DNA from: Bog-756 sp052143895
Lineage (GTDB): Bacteria > Actinomycetota > Acidimicrobiia > Acidimicrobiales > RAAP-2
NCBI GenBank assembly: GCA_052143895.1
Contig: JBKQRT010000296.1
Span: 1 to 64,000 of the forward strand
Length of the DNA: 64,000 nucleotides
Direction of reading: 5' to 3'
Shown: piece by piece, positions 7,175-15,323 of the stretch
Numbering within the stretch: the first letter of the stretch is position 1
Layout of the letters: each line of letters opens with the position of its first letter
The notes under the pieces: generated by a model
Told to the model about the DNA's origin: nothing
What the model saw: only the letters and a program-made list of their open reading frames with translations
Database searches by the model: none
Program-made: the position numbers and the translations under genes

Positions 7175-9568
7175 ATGCGCCCCCACCATCCCGGGCCGTT
7201 CGCGCCACGATGGCGTGGCGCCTGGATCTGGCACGAACGGCCGAAGATCGGCGCGGAGAGTGCGACACGACCGGTCCTGCTCGATCCGACCGACGCGGTG
7301 AGCCTCCTGCGCCGCGAGGTGGAGGTGGCCGACATCCCCGAGCGGGTCCCGTGCCGCATCTGGGCTGACGGTCGCTACCTCCTGCGGGTCAACGGCCTCG
7401 AGGCCGCCCGCGGACCGGTCCGCTCGGACCCACGACAGGCGCACTACGACGTGGTGGACCTGGCGCCGCTGCTGCGCCGGGGCGCCAACGTCCTGGCGGT
7501 GACGGCCCGCCATTTCGGCAAGGCGACCTCGTGGTGGGTGCCGGTGGCACCCACATACTCGCTCGGCGCCGGCTCGGTTGTCCTCGAAGCCCTGTTCGGC
7601 GACCGGTGGGTGGTCAGCGACCGGTCGTGGCGGGGCCGGGCCGGGACCGCCTGGTCGCCGGTCGCCGTGCCCGGCGACGTGGCGAGCCTCCCGGTCGAGT
7701 CCTTCGACGCCCGGGTCCACCCGCACGGATGGGAGCTCCCCGGGTTCGACCACGGCGACTGGCGGCCGGCGTTCGAGATCACCGCCTTCGACACCGGCAC
7801 CCGCGGGGACCCACACCCCCCGAGCGAGCCGTTCGGCGCCCTCGGGACGCCCGTGCGGAGGCGGTTCCCCGACGGCCGGACCCACCGAGCGGTCCCGTCC
7901 GGCACCAGGACCGTTCGGGCAGCGACGCCGGTGGACGATCCCGTGTTCCAGGTGGTCGCCGACGAGCGGCAGCCCGGTGCCGGCCCCCCGTCGGACGGGG
8001 TGGTCGTGTCCTCGTTCGACCTCGGGCACATCGCCGCCGGCACCGTCGAGCTGATCGTCCGCGGCGCGGCGGCGGGGACCGTCGTCGACGTGGCCGCGGC
8101 CGAGCATCTGGATGCGACCGGTGCGCTGGCCCCGCTGGGGCAGCACGCCGGGTTCCGCTACGTCTGCCGGGGCGCCGAGGAGGAGCGTTTCGAGTCGCTC
8201 GACATCGTCGGCGCCCGCCATCTGCACGCCTCGGTGCGGACGACCGGCCCCGATCCGGTGATCGGGCTCGCCGTCCACGACCGCCTGCGGCCCCGTCCCG
8301 ACGGCGCGGCATTCGCCTGTTCGGATCCGCTGCTGGAGCTCATCCATGCGGTCGGCCTACGCACCGTCGACCTCTGCGCGCTCGACGCCTACGTGGACTG
8401 TCCGACACGGGAACAACGGGCCTGGACCGGCGACTCGGTCGTCCACCAGATGGTCGACCTGGTGGCCAACCCGGACTGGTCGATGGCCCGGTGGCACCCG
8501 CGGCTCGCCGCCGCACCCCGCAGCGACGGCATGCTGGCCATGGCGCCCGCCTCGGACTTCGCGGCGGCCGACCGGACGATCCTTCCCGACTGGTCGCTGC
8601 ACTGGGTGCGCTCGGTCCACAACCTCTACCGCTACACCGGTGACCGCGACGTGGTCGCAGACCTGGTGCCCGTGGCCGAGCGAGCCCTGCGCTGGTTTGA
8701 GGCGTACCTGGGCGATGACGGGCTGCTGGACGACGTCTCCGGTTGGGTGCTCCTCGACTGGGCGAGCGTGTACGCCTCCGGTCGGTCGTCCGCGCTCAAC
8801 GCGCTGTGGGCCCGCGCCCTCGACGACCTGGCGGACATGGCGGCGTGGCTGGGGAACACGGGCACGGCCGCGTGGGCCATGTCGCGCCGCGAGGGCGTCC
8901 GCGCCGGGTTCGAGCTGTTCTGGGACGAGCGGCGGGGGGTGTACGTCGACCACGCGGTCGACGGCACGCCACGGCGGCCGGCGGCGCAGCACGGCGGCGC
9001 GGCCGCGCTGGCCGCGGGACTCGTCCCCGAGGGACGGGTGGAACGTGTCGTCGCCGGCCTGACCGACCGGTCCCGGCTGATCCGGCACTCGTGGGTGATG
9101 GACACGGTCGTCGTCGGTGGCGATGCCGGCGGATTCCTCCACCTGGTGACCGGCTATCCGGAGCCGGACTGGGACGTCGAGCGTCAGATGGTCGAGGCGG
9201 AGCCGTTCTTCCGGTACGTGCTCCACGACGGTCTGGCCCGCTCGGGCCACGCCGACCTCGTAGCCGGCCTCTGCCGCGACTGGGGGGTGTTCCTCGACGC
9301 CGGGGAGACATCCTGGCCGGAGTGCTGGGTCGGCGGCACCCGCTGTCACGGTTGGTCGTCGACACCGACCAGGGACCTGATCGTGCACACGCTCGGCATC
9401 TCCCCTGCGGAGCCGGGCTTCGCGTCGGTCCGCGTGGCCCCGGCACTCGGCGACCTCGACTGGGCACGGGCGACGGTGCCGAGCCCCCATGGTCCGATCA
9501 CCGTTGCGGCGTGGAGGGACGGGACGGTCGACGTCGACAGCCCGGTCCCCGTCGTCCGGGGGACGTAG
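7175..9568 (+). CDS. GH78-type alpha-L-rhamnosidase
   Basis: This 797-residue protein resembles bacterial alpha-L-rhamnosidases, which release terminal rhamnose from plant glycosides and polysaccharides. The N-terminal beta domains include WIWHERP and the ADGRYLLRVNG strand typical of the carbohydrate-binding module. The catalytic (alpha/alpha)6 barrel begins around residue 380, with the family signature YVDCPTREQRAWTGDS near residue 405. Further barrel elements are LPDWSLHWV, SGWVLLDWAS and GETSWPECW. A small beta domain closes the protein. No signal peptide is visible, so it is probably cytoplasmic. Start chosen at 7175 because of the -10 spacing; upstream in-frame sequence overlaps the preceding gene. 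Confidence 0.82.
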   Translation: MRPHHPGPFAPRWRGAWIWHERPKIGAESATRPVLLDPTDAVSLLRREVEVADIPERVPCRIWADGRYLLRVNGLEAARGPVRSDPRQAHYDVVDLAPLLRRGANVLAVTARHFGKATSWWVPVAPTYSLGAGSVVLEALFGDRWVVSDRSWRGRAGTAWSPVAVPGDVASLPVESFDARVHPHGWELPGFDHGDWRPAFEITAFDTGTRGDPHPPSEPFGALGTPVRRRFPDGRTHRAVPSGTRTVRAATPVDDPVFQVVADERQPGAGPPSDGVVVSSFDLGHIAAGTVELIVRGAAAGTVVDVAAAEHLDATGALAPLGQHAGFRYVCRGAEEERFESLDIVGARHLHASVRTTGPDPVIGLAVHDRLRPRPDGAAFACSDPLLELIHAVGLRTVDLCALDAYVDCPTREQRAWTGDSVVHQMVDLVANPDWSMARWHPRLAAAPRSDGMLAMAPASDFAAADRTILPDWSLHWVRSVHNLYRYTGDRDVVADLVPVAERALRWFEAYLGDDGLLDDVSGWVLLDWASVYASGRSSALNALWARALDDLADMAAWLGNTGTAAWAMSRREGVRAGFELFWDERRGVYVDHAVDGTPRRPAAQHGGAAALAAGLVPEGRVERVVAGLTDRSRLIRHSWVMDTVVVGGDAGGFLHLVTGYPEPDWDVERQMVEAEPFFRYVLHDGLARSGHADLVAGLCRDWGVFLDAGETSWPECWVGGTRCHGWSSTPTRDLIVHTLGISPAEPGFASVRVAPALGDLDWARATVPSPHGPITVAAWRDGTVDVDSPVPVVRGT

Positions 9569-9593
9569 GTCGGGCTCCGGCGCCACCGATCGA

Positions 9594-9622
9594 GACGAAC
9601 GGAAGGTGAACGGAGGGTTAAC
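9594..9622 (-). promoter_or_regulatory. PHO-box-like triple 11-bp direct repeat
   Basis: Read on the minus strand, three tandem 11-base units occur: GTTAACCCTCC, GTTCACCTTCC and GTTCGTCTCGA. Their conserved heads lie at 9616-9622, 9605-9611 and 9594-9600. PhoP sites in actinobacteria are built from 11-bp direct repeats with a GTTCACC-like head. The element lies about 50 bases before the phoU-like gene at 9672, which supports phosphate-starvation control. Confidence 0.6.
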
Positions 9623-9656
9623 TCCAGATGGCCAGGTGACATTCGTGTGTCGAGGG

Positions 9657-9662
9657 TACTCT
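9657..9662 (+). promoter_or_regulatory. -10 hexamer (TACTCT) close to the phoU-like start
   Basis: TACTCT ends nine bases before the ATG at 9672, leaving at most a very short leader. It lies downstream of the PHO-box-like repeats, as expected for an activator site. Confidence 0.45.
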
Positions 9663-9671
9663 GCCAGTGTC

Positions 9672-10295
9672 ATGAGCCTCCCCGGATCAGGCGTCGATGC
9701 GATCGAGCACAAGGTGATCGAGCTCTTCGCGCTCGTGTCGGAGGCGCTCTCCCGGGCCACCCATGCCCTGCTCGCCGGCGACGCCCGACTGGGGCAGGAG
9801 GTCATCGACGGGGACCAGGACGTGGACGACCTGACCGCCGGGGTCGAGCTGCTGATCTGGGAGGAGCTCCAAGCCCGGCCGGTCCGGGGCGACGAGCTCC
9901 GCTACTTGGTGGCGCTGCTCCTGATCATTCCCGAACTCGAGCGAAGCGCCGATCTGGCCGAGCACATCGCACAGCGGGCCGTGGACCACCTGGGCACCCA
10001 GATGAGCGCCCGCAGTCGCGGCATCGTCCAGCTGATGACCGAGGTGGCCACCGAGATGTGGCAGCAGGCCGCCGACGCCTTCGGGGAGCGGGCCCAGGTC
10101 GGTGAGCGGCTGGCCAGGGCGGACGAGGAGATGGACACCCTGCACCAGCGCCTGACCCGCGAGGTGGCCGCCGAGGAGATGCCGGTGGCCATCGCCGCCC
10201 AGGTGACGCTCCTCGCCCGCTTCTACGAGCGACTGGGCGACCATGCCGTCAACCTCGCCCGACGTGTCGAGCTGTTGGCCGGCGCCCAGTCGTAG
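9672..10295 (+). CDS. phoU: PhoU-family phosphate signalling protein
   Basis: This 207-residue, all-helical protein has the two three-helix PhoU repeats. Metal-binding ExxxD motifs are visible as ELERSADLAEH near residue 93 and YERLGDHAVNLARR near residue 188. PhoU links the PstSCAB transporter to the PhoR kinase and represses the Pho response when phosphate is sufficient. No pst genes accompany it here, but a PHO-box-like element precedes it. Its stop overlaps a GTG start of the decayed DksA-like gene (TAGTG), suggesting past coupling. Length is normal for the family. Confidence 0.85.
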   Translation: MSLPGSGVDAIEHKVIELFALVSEALSRATHALLAGDARLGQEVIDGDQDVDDLTAGVELLIWEELQARPVRGDELRYLVALLLIIPELERSADLAEHIAQRAVDHLGTQMSARSRGIVQLMTEVATEMWQQAADAFGERAQVGERLARADEEMDTLHQRLTREVAAEEMPVAIAAQVTLLARFYERLGDHAVNLARRVELLAGAQS

Positions 10296-10671
10296 TGCCG
10301 GTGGACGAGCCGGCCGCGCGTCTCCGGCTCGACGCCGAACGCCGAACCGCCGCCGACCGCATCCGGCAGCTGAACGACGACTTCGACGGATCGTGGATGC
10401 GTCGAGGGACGCCGGTGCCGACGACGAGCACGATTCCGAAGGTGCGACCATCGCTTACGAGCGGGCGCAGGTGGGCGGGCTGGTGGTGGCGACAAACGCA
10501 TACCTGGACGAGGTGGAGCGTGCGCTGGATCGACTCGACGCAGGCCGCTGCGGGGCCTGCGTGCGGTGGGGCCATCCGATCTCCCCCGAGCGCCTGGACG
10601 CCCGGTCGGCCGCGACGACGAGCGTCGGCTCCTCGGCACCGACGAGTGATCGTGGCCCTGCGGCCCGGTGA
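10295..10671 (+). pseudogene. decayed DksA/TraR-type zinc finger protein gene
   Basis: The N-terminal part reads in one frame (LRLDAERRTAADRIRQLNDD) and the rest in another (IVDASRDAGADDEHD, ATIAYERAQV, ALDRLDAGRCGACVRWGHPI). The join is a one-base change near 10389: restoring one base gives the usual 'DFDGIVDAS' sequence of actinobacterial TraR/DksA relatives. The zinc finger has also decayed. The first CxxC reads CVRW and the second reads SVGS, so three of four zinc cysteines are gone. Frameshift plus ligand loss argues for a true pseudogene rather than a read error. It overlaps the phoU-like stop by one base. Confidence 0.7.
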
Positions 10672-10705
10672 CGCGGGGTGGCCGGGCGTCGGCAGACCGG
10701 GCCGG

Positions 10706-10711
10706 TAGCGT
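10706..10711 (+). promoter_or_regulatory. leaderless-type -10 hexamer (TAGCGT)
   Basis: TAGCGT ends seven bases before the ATG at 10719, with no ribosome binding site in between. Confidence 0.5.
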
Positions 10712-10718
10712 GGTCCCC

Positions 10719-11177
10719 ATGGTGGCTGGTTCGATCGGTTCGGCGGCCACCGGGACGGGTCTCGTCCTCCTGTTCGTCTTGTACTTCGTGGCGATCATCG
10801 GCTCCGTCGTGATGATGGTGGTGGCGCTGGTGGACATCGTGCGGCGCCCGGAGTGGCAGTGGAGGATCGCCGGCCAGGAGAAGGTGCTGTGGCTCCTGTT
10901 GGTGATCCTGGTCAACGTGCTCGCCATCCCGTCGCTCATCTATTGGTTCAGGATCCGGAGGTCGTTGATCGCCGTGGAGCAGGCGGCGGCGGCCGGCCAC
11001 TTCGGGCCGGGCCACCTGACGTTGTCGGGCTGGGAGCCCGGGCCTCCGCCGCCCGCCTGGGGGTGGATGCCGCCGCCCGGGTGGCACCCGGATCCGGCCG
11101 GACAGCATGAGCTCCGCTGGTGGGACGGGGGCCGGTGGACCGAACACACGTGGAGCCCGCCGGTGGCCTCGGCCTGA
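10719..11177 (+). CDS. DUF2510-containing membrane protein
   Basis: This 152-residue protein has two transmembrane helices: residues about 12-40 (LVLLFVLYFVAIIGSVVMMVV) and 53-72 (KVLWLLLVILVNVLAIPSLIYW). The arrangement resembles the phospholipase D-nuclease N-terminal membrane domain. The C-terminus carries one DUF2510 module, PPPGWHPDPAGQHELRWWDG followed by RWTEHTW, a short tryptophan-rich actinobacterial domain of unknown function. A Pro-rich linker joins the two. It stands between the decayed DksA-like gene and the GT2 gene. The ATG is set by the TAGCGT box. Confidence 0.8.
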   Translation: MVAGSIGSAATGTGLVLLFVLYFVAIIGSVVMMVVALVDIVRRPEWQWRIAGQEKVLWLLLVILVNVLAIPSLIYWFRIRRSLIAVEQAAAAGHFGPGHLTLSGWEPGPPPPAWGWMPPPGWHPDPAGQHELRWWDGGRWTEHTWSPPVASA

Positions 11178-11292
11178 CGAGGCGCTCGCTCCCGCACTGA
11201 CCCACCGGAACGGCGCCGGACGGAGCGGCCCCGATGCGGCCTACCATTGACCGGGACGGAGCGGAGAGTCCCGCCATCGACAGGGAGCGTGC

Positions 11293-12264
11293 GTGCCCAC
11301 CACATCGGCGTCCGGCGAGGGTTCGTCGCCCCAGGAGCTGGTCAGCGTGGTCGTTCCCGCCCGTCGCGGCGGCGCCCACCTGCGGACGGCGGTGTCCTCG
11401 CTCCTCGAACAGACCGTGGTGGACCTCGAGGTCGTGGTCGTCGCCGACGGCTGCCCGGACGACCTGGAGGATCTCGAGACCGGCGACCCACGGGTCCGAC
11501 TGATCCGGCAGGACCACGCGGGCGTCTCGGTCGCACGGAACGTCGGGATCGCCCGCAGCCGGGGGCTGTTCGTGGCGTTCCTCGACGAAGACGACCGGGC
11601 CCATCCGGCGCGGCTCGGGCTACAGCTGGCGGCCTTCCGGTCGGCACCCGGCGCCGGCGTCTGCCATTGTCGCTACCAGGTGGTCGACGCCGGAGGCGTC
11701 GTCCGGTCGGGTCCCTACGGCAGCGACGTGCAGTACGCCGACATGCTGGCGCTCAGCTTCCCCCGCCTGTCCACGCTCATGGTCCGTCGCACGACGCTCG
11801 ACGAGTGCGGCGGGTTCGACCCGGCCCTGCTGCGGGGCGAGGACGTCGAATTCATGCTGCGGGCGGGCATGCGGACCAGGTTGGTCTTCGTCCCGGAGGT
11901 CGTCGTCGACTACCGGCGGCATCGGGAGAACACGTCCACGGGCCCCCTCGACGTCTACCCGGTCATCCAGAAGCACCGGTGGTGGGCGACGAGCGTGGGA
12001 CGGCCCGACCTCGTCGCCGCCGCCGACCTCGGCCTGCGCCGCAACCGCCACAACGCGTCACGCGCCGCGTTCGACGACGGCCGGGCGGCGAGACGACGGG
12101 GTGACCTCGTCGGAACGGCACGGTCGATGGCAGTCAGCCTGGCGCGCGACCCCTCCTTCGTCCCGGCCGTCCTCTGGAGCCGGGTCACCGGTCGTCCGGG
12201 GGCATCCCCTGAGGGATCGATGCCGAGTAGGGCCCGAGGTCGCGCCCGTCCGTCCGGCCGGTAG
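11293..12264 (+). CDS. family 2 glycosyltransferase
   Basis: This 323-residue GT-A enzyme starts with the family 2 core: ELVSVVVPARRGGAHLRTAV, EQTVVDLEVVVVADG, then QDHAGVSVARNVGIARSRG. The metal/nucleotide-sugar motif is FLDEDD near residue 97. GGFDPALLRGEDVEFMLRAG near residue 175 matches the acceptor-side GEDxxF element. No membrane segment is visible, so it acts at the cytoplasmic face. The donor sugar and acceptor cannot be told from sequence. The start is a GTG at 11293. It is followed after 11 bases by the MpaB-like gene. Confidence 0.85.
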   Translation: MPTTSASGEGSSPQELVSVVVPARRGGAHLRTAVSSLLEQTVVDLEVVVVADGCPDDLEDLETGDPRVRLIRQDHAGVSVARNVGIARSRGLFVAFLDEDDRAHPARLGLQLAAFRSAPGAGVCHCRYQVVDAGGVVRSGPYGSDVQYADMLALSFPRLSTLMVRRTTLDECGGFDPALLRGEDVEFMLRAGMRTRLVFVPEVVVDYRRHRENTSTGPLDVYPVIQKHRWWATSVGRPDLVAAADLGLRRNRHNASRAAFDDGRAARRRGDLVGTARSMAVSLARDPSFVPAVLWSRVTGRPGASPEGSMPSRARGRARPSGR

Positions 12265-12267
12265 GGT
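12262..12267 (+). promoter_or_regulatory. leaderless-type -10 hexamer (TAGGGT)
   Basis: TAGGGT ends eight bases before the GTG at 12276, overlapping the stop region of the upstream GT2 gene. Confidence 0.4.
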
Positions 12268-12275
12268 CCTCGACC

Positions 12276-13214
12276 GTGGATGCTCGGACGCAGGTCGGCG
12301 AGGCACGGGCGCTCGGCGAGGCGGTCACCACCCAGGGGATCGAACGGCTCCGTCTGCAGGTCCAGGCCCAGCTCCGCCGTTCGATGGGCATCACCGAACC
12401 GCCCGCGCCGGCGTGCGAGGACCCGGACGAGGCGTTCTTCGCACCCGGATCGATCACCAGGCAGGTCCACGGGGACCTTCCGTCCATGCTGATCGGGGGC
12501 CTCGCCGCCCTCCTGTTCCAGATGCTGCACCCGCTGGCCATGGCCGGGGTCTCCGACCACTCGAATTACCGCGTCGATCCCCTCGGTCGCCTCGAGCGGA
12601 CGGCGGCGTTCCTGGCGACGACCACCTTCGGCTCACGAAGGGACGCCGAGGCGGCGATCGCCACGGTCCGGAGGATCCACGGCGCCGTGGTCGGCGTCGC
12701 ACCCGACGGCCGACCGTACTCGGCAGACGACCCGGCCCTCCTGACCTGGGTCCATGCCGCCGAGGTCCGCAGTGTCCTCAGCGCCTCGATCGCCTACGGG
12801 CCCCGGCCGCTCACCGACGAGGAGCAGGACGGCTACCTGGAGGAGATGGGCCGGGTGGCGAGCGCCCTCGGGGCGCCGGGCGTCCCCCGGAGCGTCGACG
12901 AGCTCGACGCCTACTTCGCGGCGGTGCGTCCCGAACTGCGACTGACCCCGGAGGCCCGCACGGCGCGGAACTTCGTGCTCCGGGGGGTGGGTCGGTGGCC
13001 GCACGAGATCACCACCTACGGCGTCCTGGTGGCGGCGGCCCGGGGGGTACTGCCCCGGTGGGCACGGCACCAGCTCCGGCTCCCGCCGGTCCCCGCCGGC
13101 GACCGGCTGGCCGTCCGCCCGGCGGCGCGGGCGCTCAGCGCGGCGCTGCGATGGGTGGCGGCCCCTTCCGCCGAGCGCCGGTCGCCATCGGGAGCGGTAG
13201 GGTTCGAGAGGTGA
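12276..13214 (+). CDS. MpaB-like (DUF2236) oxygenase family protein
   Basis: This 312-residue helical protein matches the oxygenase MpaB/latex-clearing protein family (DUF2236), several members of which bind haem. Conserved histidine-containing stretches are MLHPLAMAGVSDHSNY near residue 90, RRIHGAVVG near residue 130 and LLTWVHAAEVRS near residue 157. The family includes MpaB of mycophenolic acid biosynthesis and rubber-cleaving Lcp, but most actinobacterial members have no known substrate. No signal peptide is seen. Its TGA overlaps the GTG of the next gene, so it may be co-translated with the YbjQ-domain operon that follows. Confidence 0.75.
   Translation: MDARTQVGEARALGEAVTTQGIERLRLQVQAQLRRSMGITEPPAPACEDPDEAFFAPGSITRQVHGDLPSMLIGGLAALLFQMLHPLAMAGVSDHSNYRVDPLGRLERTAAFLATTTFGSRRDAEAAIATVRRIHGAVVGVAPDGRPYSADDPALLTWVHAAEVRSVLSASIAYGPRPLTDEEQDGYLEEMGRVASALGAPGVPRSVDELDAYFAAVRPELRLTPEARTARNFVLRGVGRWPHEITTYGVLVAAARGVLPRWARHQLRLPPVPAGDRLAVRPAARALSAALRWVAAPSAERRSPSGAVGFER
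13198..13203 (+). promoter_or_regulatory. leaderless-type -10 hexamer inside the upstream gene (TAGGGT)
   Basis: TAGGGT lies within the last codons of the MpaB-like gene and ends seven bases before the GTG at 13211. It could give the YbjQ-domain operon its own promoter. Confidence 0.35.
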
Positions 13215-13612
13215 CCGAACAGGGCGACCCGATGGACCTCGAGTTGGCCGCCGCGTCCCTCCGGGCCGACAGCTCGGACGTGCGCATCCTCGTGAAGGTC
13301 CTCGCCGACCAGCTCGCCGACGCCCTCGGGTCACGGCTGGAGGTCAAGCGGGCCGGCGGCCTCCTCCGGAAGTCCGAGGAGGTCCGCTCGCTGCGCATCT
13401 CCCTCGGCGACGACCAGTTCGACACCCAGGTCGACGGGGAGTCGTTACAGTGCTCGATCGGCCACTCGTCGGGGGGCATCCGCATCCGCAGCGAGAAAGT
13501 CGGGGTTGACGAGTGGCTGGCCCGCCTGCTGGCGGGGCTGCAGGACGAGGCCGGCCGGAGCCAGTCGGTCCGGCGGGCCCTCGAATCCATCGTCATCGGA
13601 GGGACTTCATGA
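13211..13612 (+). CDS. hypothetical protein opening the YbjQ-domain operon
   Basis: This 133-residue soluble protein has no family I recognise. It is acidic and helical at the start (AAASLRADSSDVRILVKVLADQ), then has a beta-rich middle (VRSLRISLGDDQFDTQV) and a C-terminal helix (VDEWLARLLAGLQDEAG). It has one cysteine and no signal peptide. Its GTG overlaps the upstream stop and its own stop overlaps the next ATG (ATGA), so it is translationally tied to both neighbours. An internal ATG at 13232 is an alternative start. The strict coupling implies a role with the YbjQ-like proteins. Confidence 0.75.
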   Translation: MTEQGDPMDLELAAASLRADSSDVRILVKVLADQLADALGSRLEVKRAGGLLRKSEEVRSLRISLGDDQFDTQVDGESLQCSIGHSSGGIRIRSEKVGVDEWLARLLAGLQDEAGRSQSVRRALESIVIGGTS

Positions 13613-14406
13613 GCGAGACACCACCCGACCTACCCGAGGGTGCGAGCCACCGGCTCGAGGAGCTCGAGCACGGCCTGTTCACCTCGGACCTGTCGGTCAA
13701 TGAGTTCCTCCTCATCAAGGAGGTGGGGTTCCACCCCCTCGGGTTCGTGATGGGGTCGTCGATCTACCACACCGGCATCCAGACCCGCCGCTGGAGCCAG
13801 AGCCAGGAGCTCACCAAGCTGACCGGTGCCATGTACGAGGCACGCGAGCTGGCCATGACCCGCATGGAGGAAGAGGCAGCCGAGCTCGGCGCCGACGGGG
13901 TGGTCGGGGTCCGGCTCGACGTCAACTACTACGAGTGGGGCAAGGACGCCGCCGAGTTCATCGCCGTCGGCACCGCGGTGAAAGCGGAGAGCGGCGTGTC
14001 CCACCGGAACAAGCTCGGGAAGCCGTTCACCTCGGATCTCTCCGGCCAGGACTTCTGGACGTTGATGCAGACGGGCTACATTCCCCAGGGCCTGGTGATG
14101 GGGACGTGCGTCTACCACATCGCCCACCGCGGCCTGGGCCAGACGCTGGGCTCAGCTGGGCAGAACGTCGAGCTCCCCAACTTCACCCAGGCGCTCTACG
14201 AGGCACGCGAGCTGGCGATGACCCGCATGCAGGACGAGTCGAACCGGCTCGGGGCGTCGGGAATCGTCGGCGTGCGGCTCGAGGAGAAGTCGCACCAGTG
14301 GGGCAGCCACACCATCGAGTTCCTGTCCCTCGGCACCGCCGTGGTGCGGACCACCGAGCAGGTGACGCTGCCCACCCCGACCACGATCATCTCGCTCGAC
14401 AATTGA
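13609..14406 (+). CDS. tandem YbjQ-like (DUF74) two-domain protein A
   Basis: This 265-residue protein has two repeats of about 105 residues that resemble the YbjQ/'heavy-metal-binding' DUF74 fold. Repeat 1 covers about residues 20-125 and repeat 2 about 135-245. Each begins FTSDLS, continues with a GxxPxGxVMGxxxYH strand, and has a helix (MYEARELAMTRMEEEA and LYEARELAMTRMQDES). Each ends with a LGAxGxVGVRL strand and a final GTAV strand. YbjQ proteins assemble as rings, but their biological job is unknown. Stop-start overlaps bind this gene to its neighbours. No membrane segment or signal peptide is present. Confidence 0.75.
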   Translation: MSETPPDLPEGASHRLEELEHGLFTSDLSVNEFLLIKEVGFHPLGFVMGSSIYHTGIQTRRWSQSQELTKLTGAMYEARELAMTRMEEEAAELGADGVVGVRLDVNYYEWGKDAAEFIAVGTAVKAESGVSHRNKLGKPFTSDLSGQDFWTLMQTGYIPQGLVMGTCVYHIAHRGLGQTLGSAGQNVELPNFTQALYEARELAMTRMQDESNRLGASGIVGVRLEEKSHQWGSHTIEFLSLGTAVVRTTEQVTLPTPTTIISLDN

Positions 14407-15323
14407 TGTCCGAGCTCCCCGGGGACCTTCCCGAGGCCGCCGGGCGCCGCTTCGCCGGCGGTGCCTTCACCTCGGCGCTCACCGTGCCCGACTTCGCCGC
14501 CTGCCTGCAGATGGGCCTCGAGCCGGTCGGCTACGTGCAGGGCTTCTGCGTCATGCAGTGGGGCTGGCAGGGGTACGGGGGCCCGAACCCGCCCGGGTTC
14601 GGCGCCGTGGGGTACCGGTCGGGACCGGCCGCCGCTGGGCAAGGCTACTCGGAGAGCTGGCAGTGCCCTCACGGCTTCGTCTCGATGGAGCACCGCTCCT
14701 GGGGGCAGAACTTCGAGCAGTCGTGGGTCGAGCAGGCCTGGGCCACCGGCTTCGGCGCCGCCTACGGCCGCATGGTCGAGGAGGCCACGTCGCTCGGCGC
14801 CCACGGCATCATCGGTCTGGTCGACACGACTGGGCCCCTCGGGGAGCTGGGTGTGCTCGAATTCCGCGTCCAGGGAACGGCAGTGAAGGTGCACGACGGA
14901 ACGCCGCCCCACGACGGCCGGCCGTGGACCACCTACCTCGCCGGCCAGCGCCTGGCCAAGCTGATCGAAGCGGGGTACGCGCCGGTCTCGATCGCCGCAG
15001 CCATGGCGTCGGTGCGGGTCTGGGCCTACTGCGTGACCGGCTACCTGACCGAGGGAACGGCCACGACCTGGGGCTACCAGCTGGCCGGCGCCGAGATCGA
15101 ACAGACGTCCAAGGCCCACATGGCCGTCCGGCGCATCGCCCGCGAGCGGGTCCGGGCCCAGCTGGGCGGGGACTCGCTGCACGGCGCCTCGATGACCTCC
15201 TCGGAGCGCGAGCTCGGGGAGGGGGACGCCGAGTTCCTCTGCGTCCTCCGTGGAAACCGGGTCCGGCGGTTCAAGGGCTTCGACCCGATGCCCGCGCCAC
15301 AGCCCACGGTGCGGTTGCTGTGA
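14406..15323 (+). CDS. tandem YbjQ-like two-domain protein B
   Basis: This 305-residue protein is the divergent middle member of the YbjQ-like set. Domain 1 (about 18-160) starts with FTSALTVPDF and contains a long insertion rich in Gly, Trp and Tyr (QWGWQGYGGPNPPGFG), then YGRMVEEATSLGAHGIIGLV. Domain 2 (about 170-295) begins with WTTYLAGQRLAKLIEAGYAP and ends with AEFLCVLRGNRVRRF; the usual glycine strand is weak. Start is the ATG at 14406, overlapping the upstream TGA by one base. Function unknown; probably a hetero-oligomer partner of proteins A and C. Confidence 0.72.
   Translation: MSELPGDLPEAAGRRFAGGAFTSALTVPDFAACLQMGLEPVGYVQGFCVMQWGWQGYGGPNPPGFGAVGYRSGPAAAGQGYSESWQCPHGFVSMEHRSWGQNFEQSWVEQAWATGFGAAYGRMVEEATSLGAHGIIGLVDTTGPLGELGVLEFRVQGTAVKVHDGTPPHDGRPWTTYLAGQRLAKLIEAGYAPVSIAAAMASVRVWAYCVTGYLTEGTATTWGYQLAGAEIEQTSKAHMAVRRIARERVRAQLGGDSLHGASMTSSERELGEGDAEFLCVLRGNRVRRFKGFDPMPAPQPTVRLL

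Noticed and set aside
6872..9805. Two long minus-strand open frames opposite the rhamnosidase gene
   Set aside because: Arg/Gly/Pro-rich shadow frames; the plus strand carries clear GH78 motifs over the same span.
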